From Ophioceras dolichostomum (Eukaryota > Ascomycota > Sordariomycetes > Magnaporthales > Ophioceraceae), in contig PYST01000041.1 in assembly GCA_003049485.1 (NCBI GenBank), positions 116,455-180,454 on the forward strand: a stretch of DNA of 64,000 nucleotides, in the 5' to 3' direction. Each line of letters begins with the position of its first letter. Position 1 is the stretch's first letter. A program made the position numbers and the translations under genes. The notes under the pieces are model-generated. The model was not told the origin of the DNA, did no database searches, and saw only the letters and a list, made by a program, of their open reading frames with translations. Below are positions 21,701-30,928 of the stretch, one piece after another.

Positions 21701-22805
21701 CCAGGTCGACCATGAAGTTGGGCCGCAAGCAGCTGTCCACCGTGTTGACCTGGTTGGTGGTAGGGCCGACGTACTTAATCGAGCGGCCGGTGGCTACGTC
21801 GAGCGTGATGATGGCCGAGGATTTCGTGCCGGCGAAGTAGGCCGGAGGGTCCTCGCTGACGCTTGGGGAGCTGTCGACGAGCTCCTTGACGGTGCGGCCA
21901 GAAAAGGTAATGCCGCCGTTGGGCATGTAGAGGTAGAGCGGTCCGTCCTGGCTCGGCTCGACCGCCCAGATGTAGTGGTCGATGGGCGAGAAGTCGTCCT
22001 CCAGAACAGACGTATTGTTGCGGTGGAGCTTCCCGTCCACCATGGGTGTCTCGAGCTTGTGGTGCCAGAGTTCCTGCCCCGTATGGCGGTTGCAGGCGTA
22101 TAGGTCTCCATCGACGGTCGCCATTATAACGAAGTCTTCGACTTCCCAATCCCCCAGCGACCGCGCAATCTGCGGCGAAAGCCCGGCGCCTTTGGTAGGG
22201 CCGAGACCGGGATGACGCGGGGGGAAAGGGGCTCGTACGGACGCTCGGTCCGGAGCCAAAGCGAGGGCGCTCTCATCTTCTAGAGTATGATCATTCTCGT
22301 AGTGGTATCTGTTGTTGTAGGTTTTCCGGTAGGGATAGGGGCTGCCGGTGTTCGCATCGTCTTCGTCGCTGTCGAATTTGATGTCCTGGTTGCGGCCGCC
22401 GTGGTGGGATTGGCCTTCGGCCGTCGAGGCCGTGCTCTTGCGCTTGACACCAGCGGTTTCGATGAGACCTCGAGCCACGACGGTGGTGGCAGCGGCGATG
22501 TTTGGATGATTGCTCACTCGATCACCGTGGAGCAGCGACTCGTGACGTCGGCGAGCGCCATCGTCGCTACGGCTGGGACTCCCTGGGAGGTCGGGTTCGG
22601 GACTGCTGCTGCCTACACGGAGGTGGTCGCTTTCGATCTCGACGACGGTGTTACTTTCGACGCTATCGACATGGTTCGCTTGCTGTTGCTGTTGCTGTTG
22701 TTGCTGCTGCTGCTGAGCCTCAACGAGGAGCCAAGGGAGGAGACAGAAAGCGAAGGCGAAAAGCAGCCGGTGCTGGGCGACGGCGCCATGCGGCCGCCGC
22801 ATCAT
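18768..22805 (-). CDS. IRE1: IRE1 unfolded-protein-response kinase/endoribonuclease
   Basis: One intronless frame of 1345 residues. A signal peptide (about residues 1-30) ends in VEAQ and is followed by a run of 13 Gln. The lumenal beta-propeller sensor covers about residues 210-560 (ATVDGDLYACNRHTGQELWH, GTEY/GISNKDN). One membrane segment lies near residues 625-650 (FFINPVFLIGLFCMAAYNY). A long acidic linker leads to the kinase domain, with Lys929 (DVAVKRML), HRD Asp1023 (VHRDLKPQN) and DFG Asp1045. The C-terminal KEN ribonuclease domain keeps the catalytic RNKRNHY block (Arg1282, Asn1283, His1287). Ire1 sits in the ER membrane, senses unfolded proteins, oligomerises and removes the unconventional intron of HAC1/hacA mRNA. 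All key residues are present. The start is Met-Met; a uORF overlaps it (separate entry). Confidence 0.97.
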   Translation of the reverse strand: MMRRPHGAVAQHRLLFAFAFCLLPWLLVEAQQQQQQQQQQQQANHVDSVESNTVVEIESDHLRVGSSSPEPDLPGSPSRSDDGARRRHESLLHGDRVSNHPNIAAATTVVARGLIETAGVKRKSTASTAEGQSHHGGRNQDIKFDSDEDDANTGSPYPYRKTYNNRYHYENDHTLEDESALALAPDRASVRAPFPPRHPGLGPTKGAGLSPQIARSLGDWEVEDFVIMATVDGDLYACNRHTGQELWHHKLETPMVDGKLHRNNTSVLEDDFSPIDHYIWAVEPSQDGPLYLYMPNGGITFSGRTVKELVDSSPSVSEDPPAYFAGTKSSAIITLDVATGRSIKYVGPTTNQVNTVDSCLRPNFMVDLDDASRDGEECGDSGAITIGRTEYTLGISNKDNNPIATIHFWEWTPNNYDSDLMQQYQMTMDNQYIATGPGGAAYGFDHDRGPDIGPKFKRTFTSPVARVFDVLRPAGAPPGSSPNLKVLPQPPKPVLNDVERMSRINNVFMNRTESGAWYAMSGISYPVFDHKAKAPVVKNRDSITPSLWDRLDDRTKSDMLVGNHDLGLGWRRSGELGEYQLSLPGPTSPQFPNADPDNNSALPTSLPHMPDVQPPAMTLPQIWGNHLLNFFINPVFLIGLFCMAAYNYHHVLRRLYQERKGKWLGPLAHVSPEEDSPASSREPSPKTNGVTTTIPDDTQAATESLAETKPAGDDTSQPKAEVNGTTDKAGPQPQPSPSISAESSTLSEAAEIAVRTPSSSTSDQSPSVGNTVRFVEPVVQADSEPGTEAAATAGQAGPAANDVVDAAADGGVGQEQQPAEKKKSKGHRGRRGGIRHRRKKGGDGGSVSREDEPELALNDIVDQALTLGEQQPNKLEPDIQTVITDMQDMTGPIYRMGSLEVNEDMQLGTGSNGTVVFAGKFDGRDVAVKRMLIQFYDIASQETRLLRESDDHPNVIRYYAQQARAAFLYIALELCQCSLADVIERPGQFRELAHAGERDLPSVLYQITNGLSHLHSLRIVHRDLKPQNILVNMGKDGRPRLLVSDFGLCKKLEGGQSSFGATTAHAAGTTGWRAPELLLDDDARDNHNNHSHNGSLGMVDASSTHSGTSGNVNPDGTPSTNRRATRAIDIFSLGLVFFYVLTKGSHPYDKGDRYMREVNIRKGEFDLGRLEVLGDYAWEARDVISRMLSFEPSQRPSAVDVMRHPFFWPAKKRLAFLCDVSDHFEKEPRDPPSHALSVLESAAPQVVRGDFLRHLPREFVDSLGKQRKYTGSRLLDLLRALRNKRNHYEDMTDSLKKVVGPLPEGYLSFWTGRFENLLIVCWGVVREVRWEDTDRFRDYYDVAGL

Positions 22806-22900
22806 CTTGGGGACAGCAACGTGGTGCAGAAATCGCGGGGGACGAAAGCGAAAGATTTAAAGGGAAGGCATCCGGGCAGCGTCGTCGAGCACACCAACAT
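22802..22900 (-). promoter_or_regulatory. uORF overlapping the IRE1 start codon
   Basis: A 32-codon upstream frame starts at ATG 22900 (MLVCSTTLPGC) and its TGA stop overlaps the IRE1 ATG in the arrangement ATGATG, with the stop sharing two bases with the first IRE1 Met codon. Such an overlap could favour reinitiation or reduce IRE1 translation. It matters only if the transcript leader includes 22900. Confidence 0.4.
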
Positions 22901-24938
22901 CGGCCCAGGTCGAATTGTCAAGGAAGGTCCTGAAGGTTGGTTTCTAGTACCTCGATGGAAGACAGAGAGGGGGGTGGCAATTGACGGATGGTTGATTGGA
23001 GATAGACTTCGCGGGAGAATCGAAGATGACGGGTCTCTGCAATCTGGTGCGGACTGAATGTGGTATTCCGTAGTTGGCCTGAAGGGACCGCTGGGCAACG
23101 AAGTCGAGGGACGACGGAGCGAGAGGGTATCGAACCCACGCTGCAAGCAAAGCAGAAAAAACAAAAAAGGAATGAATGAAAGTGCGTGCTATTCGCTAGT
23201 CGAAGAACAATTTTGATAAATGATCTCAAGCCTGTCTGCTTAGGATTGATGAAATCAGGCAGCTTTAGGATGTATGGGAAGAAAGAAAGATCGAAGTATA
23301 GGATAGGATGGCAGATTGAAAGAGGAAATGATGGAGGAGGTAATACGGGTTACGGCATGGCACCGAAGGGAGGGCAGAGAGGGAGTGAGGATCAGCTCCC
23401 GGCCTATGGATGGCGGTGGTGGTGTTGTGGAGCGGGATCAGGTGCCCCGACCACGATTGGTCCCCCTTGCCTCCCACATCACTTGCAGCACTGGAGAGAA
23501 TTTTGGCGCCTGTCCGCCAGCTGCACTGGTGGATCACACCAGACAGCACTGCTTTTCCAGGGGGCTGGCTAGGCACAGTGAAGACCTCGACTGTGGCACC
23601 GTTCGGCGGGTCGAGAGTCGAGTCGAGCAAGACAAAAAAAAAAAAAAACAGAAAAAAATCGACACAGGCTAAATGCACTCCAGCCACGTCTTGTCTCCAG
23701 CACACCTGACCTGAACCCCAGACGACTTCCGAGTTGCCAATTAAAAATTCCAGGTCGTGAGTCTGCCGTAGTAGCGGCATTTGCTTTTCAGTTCACAGAG
23801 AGAAGAAGATGTGTGCAAGTAGAGGCCACGTCGCACTGGTAAAAATCCTGGTGTGATGTGATGCGCCAGCAGCTGTGTGACCCCTCTTTACTGCACGCAC
23901 TCTTTGGGAACTTGGTGTTGCGGGAAGGGGAAGAGACGACAAATGGACAGCCGTACTGGGTACGGGCACAGTGACAGAAGATTCCAGCTGAAGAAGACTC
24001 AGCCCTCAGCAAGCACGCCGCTGGTACCTTACCTCCCACTTGCTTAGATGTGACAGCGGCCGTACCTACATTATCTCATGCGACACCACGGTTCATGCTG
24101 CTGCGGCTAAACACCGCGGGAGGGATCGTGGGACACTGGACTTGCATGGCCTGTCCGGTGGTTTTAAGGTTGGGTACCTTAGTCTTTCTCGCCCTCCGCT
24201 TGCTTGCTTGCTGGGGACCTGTACTGTGTCTTTTCGAGTTCAGTTCGGATGACCGGTGTCAATGCGCCGGATCACAGCACACCAACAACCGCCCCTACAA
24301 TCATTGAACAGTTCTGATTTTCGTCGGCTGCTCCGTGCGAGTTCCATAAGAGCACTCAAGAAGCGACATCAAGTCTACACTCAGTGAGACAACGAGTGGG
24401 GCCGCTGAACAGTCAGTCCGGCAACCAGTAATCCCCACATCTCTGGTCCATGAGTTGTAGCCCCTCTCGCTAGGTCTCCCCACGTTTCTCCATCATCCCA
24501 GCCCATCATGTCTCTTGTCAGTTCAGTCTTGACGGGTTTTGAATTTCGAGACGATCCCTTCCTGTCACAGGCAAAAATGGATCGATGGTTCGCCAACTCG
24601 TTTCGAGTGCCCCTCTTCTTGTTGTTCTTCGAGTCCGTCCGGCCCGTCAGCGCGGGGTTCAACTTTTGTGTCTGTTCATGTTCCTGGTGCTGACGGATGG
24701 TGTTGCAGGATAACGGCGTCTCCTCGCATGATTTACTCGCACAGGATGAGGCACAAACTTGGAAAGAGGAATTACCAATGCCAACAGACTTGTAAGTGCA
24801 TATTCTTCGTGGCTGAGACTGAGAGATACAAGTCCGCCGCCCAGGAAAGCCCCAAACTGCACGATTCTGGACACAGCAGTTCCGATGCCCCTTTTTCCAT
24901 TGGCTCTCCCAATCGGCACAGACAGATAGGGCTGGGTT
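22806..24938. other. IRE1 upstream region, no gene seen
   Basis: The first 350 bases are the pyrimidine-rich IRE1 leader. A polypyrimidine tract ending TTGCAG near 23142 on the minus strand looks like a 3' splice site and could belong to a leader intron. An A-rich run lies at about 23633-23648. Other open frames are short and unrecognised. Confidence 0.4.
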
Positions 24939-25012
24939 GGTTCTCAGCAGTGGTCTTGGCATTGAGTGGTCGGCCGGACCACTTAATGCCAAGACTTGGA
25001 GTTGCTGAGACC
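24939..25012. repeat. 74-bp imperfect palindrome
   Basis: Two arms of about 36 bases, GGTTCTCAGCAGTGGTCTTG... and its near-complement ending ...GTTGCTGAGACC, meet at CGGCCG near 24972. Arms share TCTTGGCATT(A/G)AGTGGTC. It could form a long hairpin. It abuts the MITE at 25017 and includes part of that element's left target duplication. Confidence 0.75.
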
Positions 25013-25016
25013 GACA

Positions 25017-25168
25017 CTGGGCCTGCAATGTACTGTGTGGTAATGGAATGTATTGTCCTTTGTATTGTATTCCGACCTATTCGCGTGTGCTTTACATGGT
25101 CGCCTACCGTACACAGTACGCGGCAGGTAACGCGGCACCAGATACAATACATTACGTTGCAGGCTCTG
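25017..25168. mobile_element. hAT-like MITE, 152 bp, with exact 8-bp target duplication
   Basis: Ends are CTGGGCCTGCAATGTA on the left and, read inward from the right, CAGAGCCTGCAACGTA (3 mismatches in 16). Both ends carry a subterminal AATGTATTGT. The element is flanked by the perfect 8-bp direct repeat GACCGACA (25009-25016 and 25169-25176). Eight-base duplications and CAG-type ends are typical of hAT transposons. It carries no coding sequence and so must be non-autonomous. A related element lies at 26581. Confidence 0.75.
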
Positions 25169-25176
25169 GACCGACA

Positions 25177-26482
25177 CCACGCACCGTTGTTTCTCTGACT
25201 GCATGCCGAAGTCAGTACATGTACCCTCGTGTCGAAAACCTTTTGGATGAGATCCATATCTCTTGTGTCTGTATCGTAGGCATTACTGTCAGCACAGGAA
25301 GCCAAACAATGCCTTGTTTGCTCTTCTCCTCAAACCCCCTTTTTTTTTTCTCTTCTCAACGCCACAACGCTGGAGGAGCTAGAGTTTCCCGCCAGCAACA
25401 AAGTCCCCGCTTCAAAACGCCTCCCCCGCGTCCTCGCATGAGTTAGCAGCTTCATCAAGTCTAGAATGATGACTACAGCACAGTGCTGACTCGGATAACC
25501 GGTCGTCATGCACCGATGGTGAGCGTGAGATCGACATAAGCCTTCGGACTGTCTACGGTGACAAGAATGGTTTCCATCGTATACACATAGGTAGGGTAGA
25601 AAGTTACGCCATTGGCAGCTCGAAAGCGAGCCATATGCGTGGAGCACTTTGCAAGAGATAGATTGCTTTCCATGCCTGTGACGCGTCAAAAGCAAAGAGG
25701 GAGAGACAAGACTGCCTCGCCGTGCCGTCCCTCCAATGAGCACTCTCTCCCGAGCTGACTCCCGATCATGCCGTCCGAATCGGCTCCCAAATTCCACACC
25801 CGAGCAAGGCTCGGCACGGCTTGCTGCACTATATCAGCAAGTGCGATATCCATACACTTCTGAATCGTGCTCGCCTGCAGTCTTTCGTCGGCCCGCTAGT
25901 TCGGAGAGAAGAGAGCTCCAAGCTTCCCCGCAAAAAGCGAACATCCTCGTTCAAGAAGAGCTTCGTGACCCGCTACGGACCATGTGTCAGACTACACGTT
26001 GATCGCGACCCCGGCTCTACAAGGCTTTCTTTAATCTTTACCCACCTACCACTGTCACACGAAAGTTAAAATTCCGGAGGCATCATCAAACTTGCACTTT
26101 CAGCCGACGGCCAAAGCATTGCGACTGCGCTGGTAAAGCGTCTACTAAGTCTATCACATCACTTCTGACATGGACTATACTGCAATCTCTCATTATCCAC
26201 GGCACGGGGGCGGTTATGCGGGAGAGGTAGGAGGAGGAGGGAACGAACTCAGGGGGGGTGGACAAGGTCCAACAACCTGAGAGCTCTGCCGTTAGTACAA
26301 CACGGCGAGCACCAGACGACTTAATTCTCGTCTGGTATGGATGGCGGTATTCAGAGAGGGCGGCATCGTCGCTCCCATCTCCCCCAACACTCTACCGCCT
26401 AGGCAGAGGTCTAATATCTGGGTTGTATCTATGTAAATACTGGACACTGATACTAAGAACGACAAGGGGCTTCAACCGCAAT
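25177..26482. other. gene-free spacer between the MITE and the transporter pseudogene
   Basis: A T-rich run lies at about 25337-25351. Nothing else recognisable: only short frames on both strands. Confidence 0.35.
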
Positions 26483-28080
26483 CTAATCCTTCTTCTCAGC
26501 AGCATCTCCAGTTTGTACCTCGATTTCTTCAGACCCCACGACGCCCGTCTCAGCGCCATCGGCCTCCCGGCCATCATCAACAGGGCTTGCAATGAAAGGT
26601 TGTAATTGGTAATGTAGTTTGTAATGTAATGTAATAATGTAATGTAATTAGTCGTTCAAATACATTACATTACTTGCAGCCCTAATCATCAGCGACCGTC
26701 GTTACACCAGGGGCGTACCGGTGCCTCCCCTCGTCGCGGCGCTGGAGCCGGATGAGCACGTCGAACCACTGCGGGGCCACGAAGCTCATGGCCATCAGCA
26801 CGAAGACGAAGTACGCAGTGACGAAGACGAAGATGTGCAGCGGGTCGACCTGCAGCTCATGGAAGGTCGGGTGCGAGAACCCGTAGACGATGGCGAGGAT
26901 CGGCCCGGAAGAGCAGGGTCACCCAGTAGTTGGCCCCTGGCATTTCTTGGACGGCGGCCTGTTTTTCTCGAGGTTGAATAGATACGAAAATGTCAGTTTT
27001 GGCCAGTTGGGTCGGTCGGTGAAGGAGAAGAGTATGCATGCGAGCGGGAAAGAAGAAGGGATAGTCAGAGCAGAGACGGCAGTTGGGGACGATAAATAGG
27101 TTGGTGGTGGTGGTGGCATGTATAGGAAGCGTAAGAAACCCGATTGTAAAGTCACCAATACGTTCCCCTTCTAAGGAGAACATACCTAAGAACCCCCACG
27201 CACGCGAACACAGCAAACGCTGCGGTGCCCTCGATGATGGCGCTCATGGCTCATGACGATGAGGACCGAGTCCATCACGGCGTTAGAGTGCTTGCGTCAT
27301 ACGACGCATAGGACGTAAAGTACCCGAACCTAACACCCATCGAGAAGAACACCTGCCCACACACCGTCTGCCATAGCGACCCGTTAGCCAGCGCTGCGCC
27401 GCGCCACGTGCCGAAGGAGAGCTTGACGCCCTCCCTGGCGTTGGGCAGCGAGCAGGACCGGCCGATGAGGATGGTCACGGCGATGGGCAGGCTTATGGCC
27501 GACTAAACCGCCTTTCCCGTCAGGCCGATGCCGTGGAAGATGCACAGCCAGACCAGGGACCGCGTGAAGGCGCACCAGCCTACCGTCTCGGCCACCATGC
27601 CCGTCGCGTCATACCTCGTATAGTCCGCCACGGCCTTCCCGTCAGCCGTCAGCTCCCCCGCTACTAGGGGCGGGTTCGCGATAACCGCATCCCAAAACTC
27701 GGTGGTCCTGCCCGCCCACGGTAGGGGACTGTGGAAGTTGTACCGGAAGTATTCCGTGATCCACGCGAGGTTCACCACAAAATACGGATCGAGGACAAAG
27801 CCGTACAGCAGACTCAAGCCGGTACCTTGAGGCGTCAGTTGATGTCGTTGAACCCCACGACGCTCCCTCCCCGGTAGACCTGGCTTACGGCGATTCCGAG
27901 GACGAGTACGGGTATGGCGATAACAAATACGGCGAGGCCGTAGGGGATGAACGACATACTGCAGGCCGCAGTTGTTGTACGGCTGAGACGGGTAGCTCAG
28001 GAGGTTGCCCATGCCCCGCAGCCGCTCATGGAGGCCAGGAAGAACGCCGCTCCGTGAAGGACGGCCAGGGTCACATTGAA
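26483..28080 (-). pseudogene. SNF/SLC6-type sodium-dependent transporter, broken
   Basis: Fragments of a fungal sodium:neurotransmitter symporter family protein occur in the right order on the minus strand but in shifting frames: AAFFLASMSG, GMGNLLSYPSQPYNNCGLQ, FIPYGLAVFVIAIPVL with YRGGSVVGFNDIN, LYGFVLDPYFVVNLAWITEYF, TGMVAETVGWCAF, LIGRSCSLPNAREGVKL, GTWRGAALANGSLWQT, CGQVFFSMGVRFGYFTSYASY, NAVMDSVLIVMS, IIEGTAAFAVFACVGVL and PGANYWVTLLF. At least four frame changes and a TAG after GLTGKAV (27503) rule out a working transporter. An intron with GTATGT near 27185 is still visible. The last coding part reaches ...YAPGVTTVADD at 26685, is cut by the MITE at 26581-26684, and resumes in frame beyond it (DGREADGAETGVVGSEEI...) to TAG at 26483. 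Family members carry amino acids or related solutes across the plasma membrane. Confidence 0.9.
26581..26684. mobile_element. hAT-like MITE, 104 bp, inside the transporter pseudogene
   Basis: Left end CAGGGCTTGCAATG; right end read inward TAGGGCTGCAAGTAATG. The interior is almost only TAATGTAATG-type repeats in both orientations. The flanks ATCATCAA (26573-26580) and ATCATCAG (26685-26692) match at 7 of 8 positions and look like a decayed target duplication. Ends and subterminal repeats resemble the element at 25017, so both belong to one family. Removing the element plus one flank rejoins the transporter reading frame. Confidence 0.75.
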
Positions 28081-28550
28081 AGGCAAAACTGCTTTTTTGT
28101 GTTTTGCTTCGCCGAAGAAGAACTTGCTCAAACAACGCTATCTCTCGGGCCTCCACATGCCACGCTTTCGTGGGGAGGTAGTCTGCTCTGCCTGAGTAGG
28201 TGCCCGCGTATAGGTTCCTTGGCAGGAAGTACCAAAGTTGTGATGATGAAAGAAAGGCAAAAGCAGCCGCCCCGTGAAAATCGGGAGGACACAGCGGGGA
28301 CGGGAGGGAGGCGAAAATGACGATGTGTAACCAAGGGTGGCCGCCCCTACTAAGCTAGAACGTTGATCCGGTCGAGTCAAATGCAGAGGACGAAAACCAA
28401 CACGACTAAAGAAGACCAGAGAAAATAAAGCATCGTAATCAGGAAAAACTCGGCTCTGCAGAGGAAAGAGTCCGTCAGATACCAAGAGGGAGACGCGAGG
28501 GCAATGACGATCAAAACCAGACCTAGCCGCGTCCTCCACCCGCTCCTTGC
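28081..28550. other. spacer
   Basis: Upstream of the transporter ruin and downstream of the Gag-like gene. No feature recognised. Confidence 0.3.
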
Positions 28551-29603
28551 CTAGAGGTTAGCAAGTGCTCCTCCATCGCCGTTGCCGGCCCTCGCCTTCT
28601 TCTTCTCCTTCTTTCTCTTCTTCTTTCCACCCTCCTCCTCACCTCCGACATCACCAGGCGTGATCTTCTCCTTAATAGCCATAACCGCAAGCCTCTCCAT
28701 AAGCCTCTCCCAAAGCAGCGGTTGCTGCTGCTGCGATTGCTGCTGCTGCAGTCCACTATCGCCATAGCCATCGCCCATACTACCCGAAAGAAGACCTCCT
28801 CCTCCTCCATCAGAACCACTCTTCTCCGCAGCGAGCTTCTTGAGCAGATACCCCTCCTTGTGCCCGCCCAGCCCGTCGAGCGCGCGAATCACCATGAACC
28901 GGTCGTTCGGGCACGCGCCCAGCAGCTGCAGGGTGCGGCGCAGGGTCTGGAGGCGCGATTGGTACGCGGCGATGCTGACGAAGTCGGCGCGCTGGATCAC
29001 GCAGAGCTCGCGGACGAGCCGGGACGTGAGGCGCTTGCTGTCAGCCTGGACGCGCATGGCGCGCAGTGCGGCGCGGTAGATGGCGGAGGGCTCGCGTGAT
29101 TTTTGGGGCGGGGGGTTTGCGCTTCGAGCCTGCGTGGTAGGGGCTGTTGTTGTTGTTGTCGATATAGTTGTTGGTGGTGGTGCTGGAGATGTTGGGGTTG
29201 TAGTTGGGGTTGTTGCTGCTGTTGTCGAGGAGGTGCTCGACGGGGCGGATGGAGCGCTTGATGATCTTCTTGGCCGTGTGGCGGTCCTTGGCCTAGGCCG
29301 CGTGCACGCCGCGGAATGATAAGTCGTTGTCTGGATCATCGTGAGTTGGTGGCTGGAGGTTCTCGGTCGCGAAGGAGGCAAGCGGACCCAGGGTTGCCAG
29401 CAGAGAGGTGTTCCACTCGTCGATGTTCTCCGGGCCTCGAGAGGGACCACCGGCGGATTGGGGCGGTCCGCCGGCGGAAGAGGTGTGGTGTGCGCGACGT
29501 AGGGGACGCGGACGGGCGTGATGTGATTACCGCTGGCGCCGGCGCCGCCACTGCCGCCCTCGGAACTGGCGAGTGTCATCATGTTAGACTGCGCTATGCC
29601 CAT
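28551..29603 (-). pseudogene. Ty1/copia Gag-like (UBN2-type) gene, frameshifted
   Basis: One frame is open for 350 codons, but coding signal moves between frames. The N-terminal part, MGIAQSNMMTLASSEGG, lies in the open frame. Between about 29460 and 29100 the neighbouring frame looks coding: ENIDEWNTSLLATLGPL, then HTAKKIIKRSIRPVEHLL, with one TAG at about 29296. The signal then returns to the open frame: SAIYRAALRAMRVQADSK, SRLVRELCVIQRADFVSIAAY, LGACPNDRFMVIRALDGLG. This pattern (Trp-containing start, SI-V motif, DF-S-Y motif, LG-D, final GL) is that of Gag proteins of Ty1/copia elements. No protease, integrase or reverse transcriptase and no LTR is nearby. A Lys-rich tail ends the frame. 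The Met-Gly-x3-Ser start would fit N-myristoylation. I read it as a decayed solo Gag; a domesticated gene with introns is less likely. Confidence 0.55.
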
Positions 29604-30928
29604 GCGTGTTGAGAGATGGCAGGCGGGCAGGCAATCGGGGCGTGGACGACCACAAGGCAGCGCCAGCAGGAATTTGATGACAGGTGTGCAGCTTTGGATG
29701 CGGGGATCGTCGATTTTCGAGTAGAACTGGTTAGTAGCTGAAGATATAAATTTTGAAAAAGATCAGGTAGGCGTTCAAATCTACCGGTAGGTAGCGAGAG
29801 GTAAAGCTGTCGGAGTCGGTACTGCTCGATATGCGATAAACAACAATAAGATCAAATCACAAGACGTAGTAGGTCTGGACCGAAATGCTGCTGGTCGCGA
29901 TCAAGGCGGGGGCGGGATACGAGGAAGAAAAATTGAGGGACCGTCTAGACCCTCGCCAGCGACACGGCAAGAACTCCCATCGCGCCTGCCCAAACTGAAG
30001 TGAAGGACGCCGCCCAACGCGACATGGCTTCAATCGCAACAGGCTGCAACCTCAACTCAAGGCTGCTGCCCTAAAGGTTTATGGCAAAGACCTACCTACC
30101 TACATTTGCAATCAAAAACGGCCACCTAACTTGTTGTCGCAACAAAAGCTCGGTGTATGGGTGTGCAATATCTGGCCCGATCTTTAAAGTCCACCACTAG
30201 GTGGGATACGACGCCATCATTGCTTCAGCTTGAGCTGGATCTTCCAGGGAACCAACAAGTAAAGGGCCTGAGCTTAGAGAGACGGTAATAAGTTTGATGC
30301 CTGGACAGATGGCATCTTAAGATCCTCCTTTTTTTCAGGAAATATCCTTAAGGAGGGGGGTCCCTTGAAGAACATGACTGATGAGAACCCATTTTGTGCT
30401 GTGTAGAGAGGAGGGCTCCTCCCAGACTTGTGGGGAACAGGGAGACTTCTCCACTGGATTCCAAAAACCCCGTACTGATTCAGGAAAAACGCGGGCGGGA
30501 ATGATTCTTGCCAGTAGCATCATGTTTTCCCGATGCATCTGCCGGAAAACGTTGGAGGTTCTCCGGCGCGGGCGGCTTCGGGATTGTATCTCGGTAAATC
30601 GTCTGCCGAAGGGGGGACCCCTCCTGAGCTCCCGAGATCGGGAGCTGTGGGGGAAGTGGGGCTCCTCCGGCTCTTGGGCATTGTTTCTCCGGCGTGAATT
30701 TAGACTTCCCTGCAAACCCGAGAGGACAGCCTTTAATAAGAATAAATCCCCTCTTTGGAGTCCCAGAGCCTGCCACTTGAAAGGACGTTTTAGAAGCCTT
30801 CGTTCATACCCCAACATTTCCCAGAGCAACCATCTCTAGAGCCCCGCGCAGCGCCGAAGGACGGACAACACGACAGCACTGTAGAGTGCACGCATATAAA
30901 CCGCCTGTCCCGTTCCCTCTCCTCCACA
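29604..30928. other. spacer with a G-rich, palindrome-rich block
   Basis: The block 30330-30840 differs from its surroundings: runs of G on the plus strand and short palindromes such as GGAGGGCTCCTCC (about 30408) and CTCCCGAGATCGGGAG (about 30620). Two frames of about 150-165 codons, one per strand, overlap almost fully, so neither is convincing. A (TACC)n tract lies near 30088. Confidence 0.4.
30895..30900 (+). promoter_or_regulatory. TATA box of the D-2-hydroxyacid dehydrogenase gene
   Basis: GCATATAAACCGCC just 34 bases before the ATG at 30929, which implies a very short transcript leader if it is used. Confidence 0.45.

Noticed and set aside
23115..23160. B-box-like GGGTTCGATACC on the minus strand
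   Set aside because: No A box or acceptor stem at a suitable distance; it lies in the IRE1 leader after a splice-like TTGCAG.
30335..30839. Two overlapping frames of 150-165 codons on opposite strands
   Set aside because: Full antisense overlap, no known motif and no supporting promoter make neither credible as a gene.
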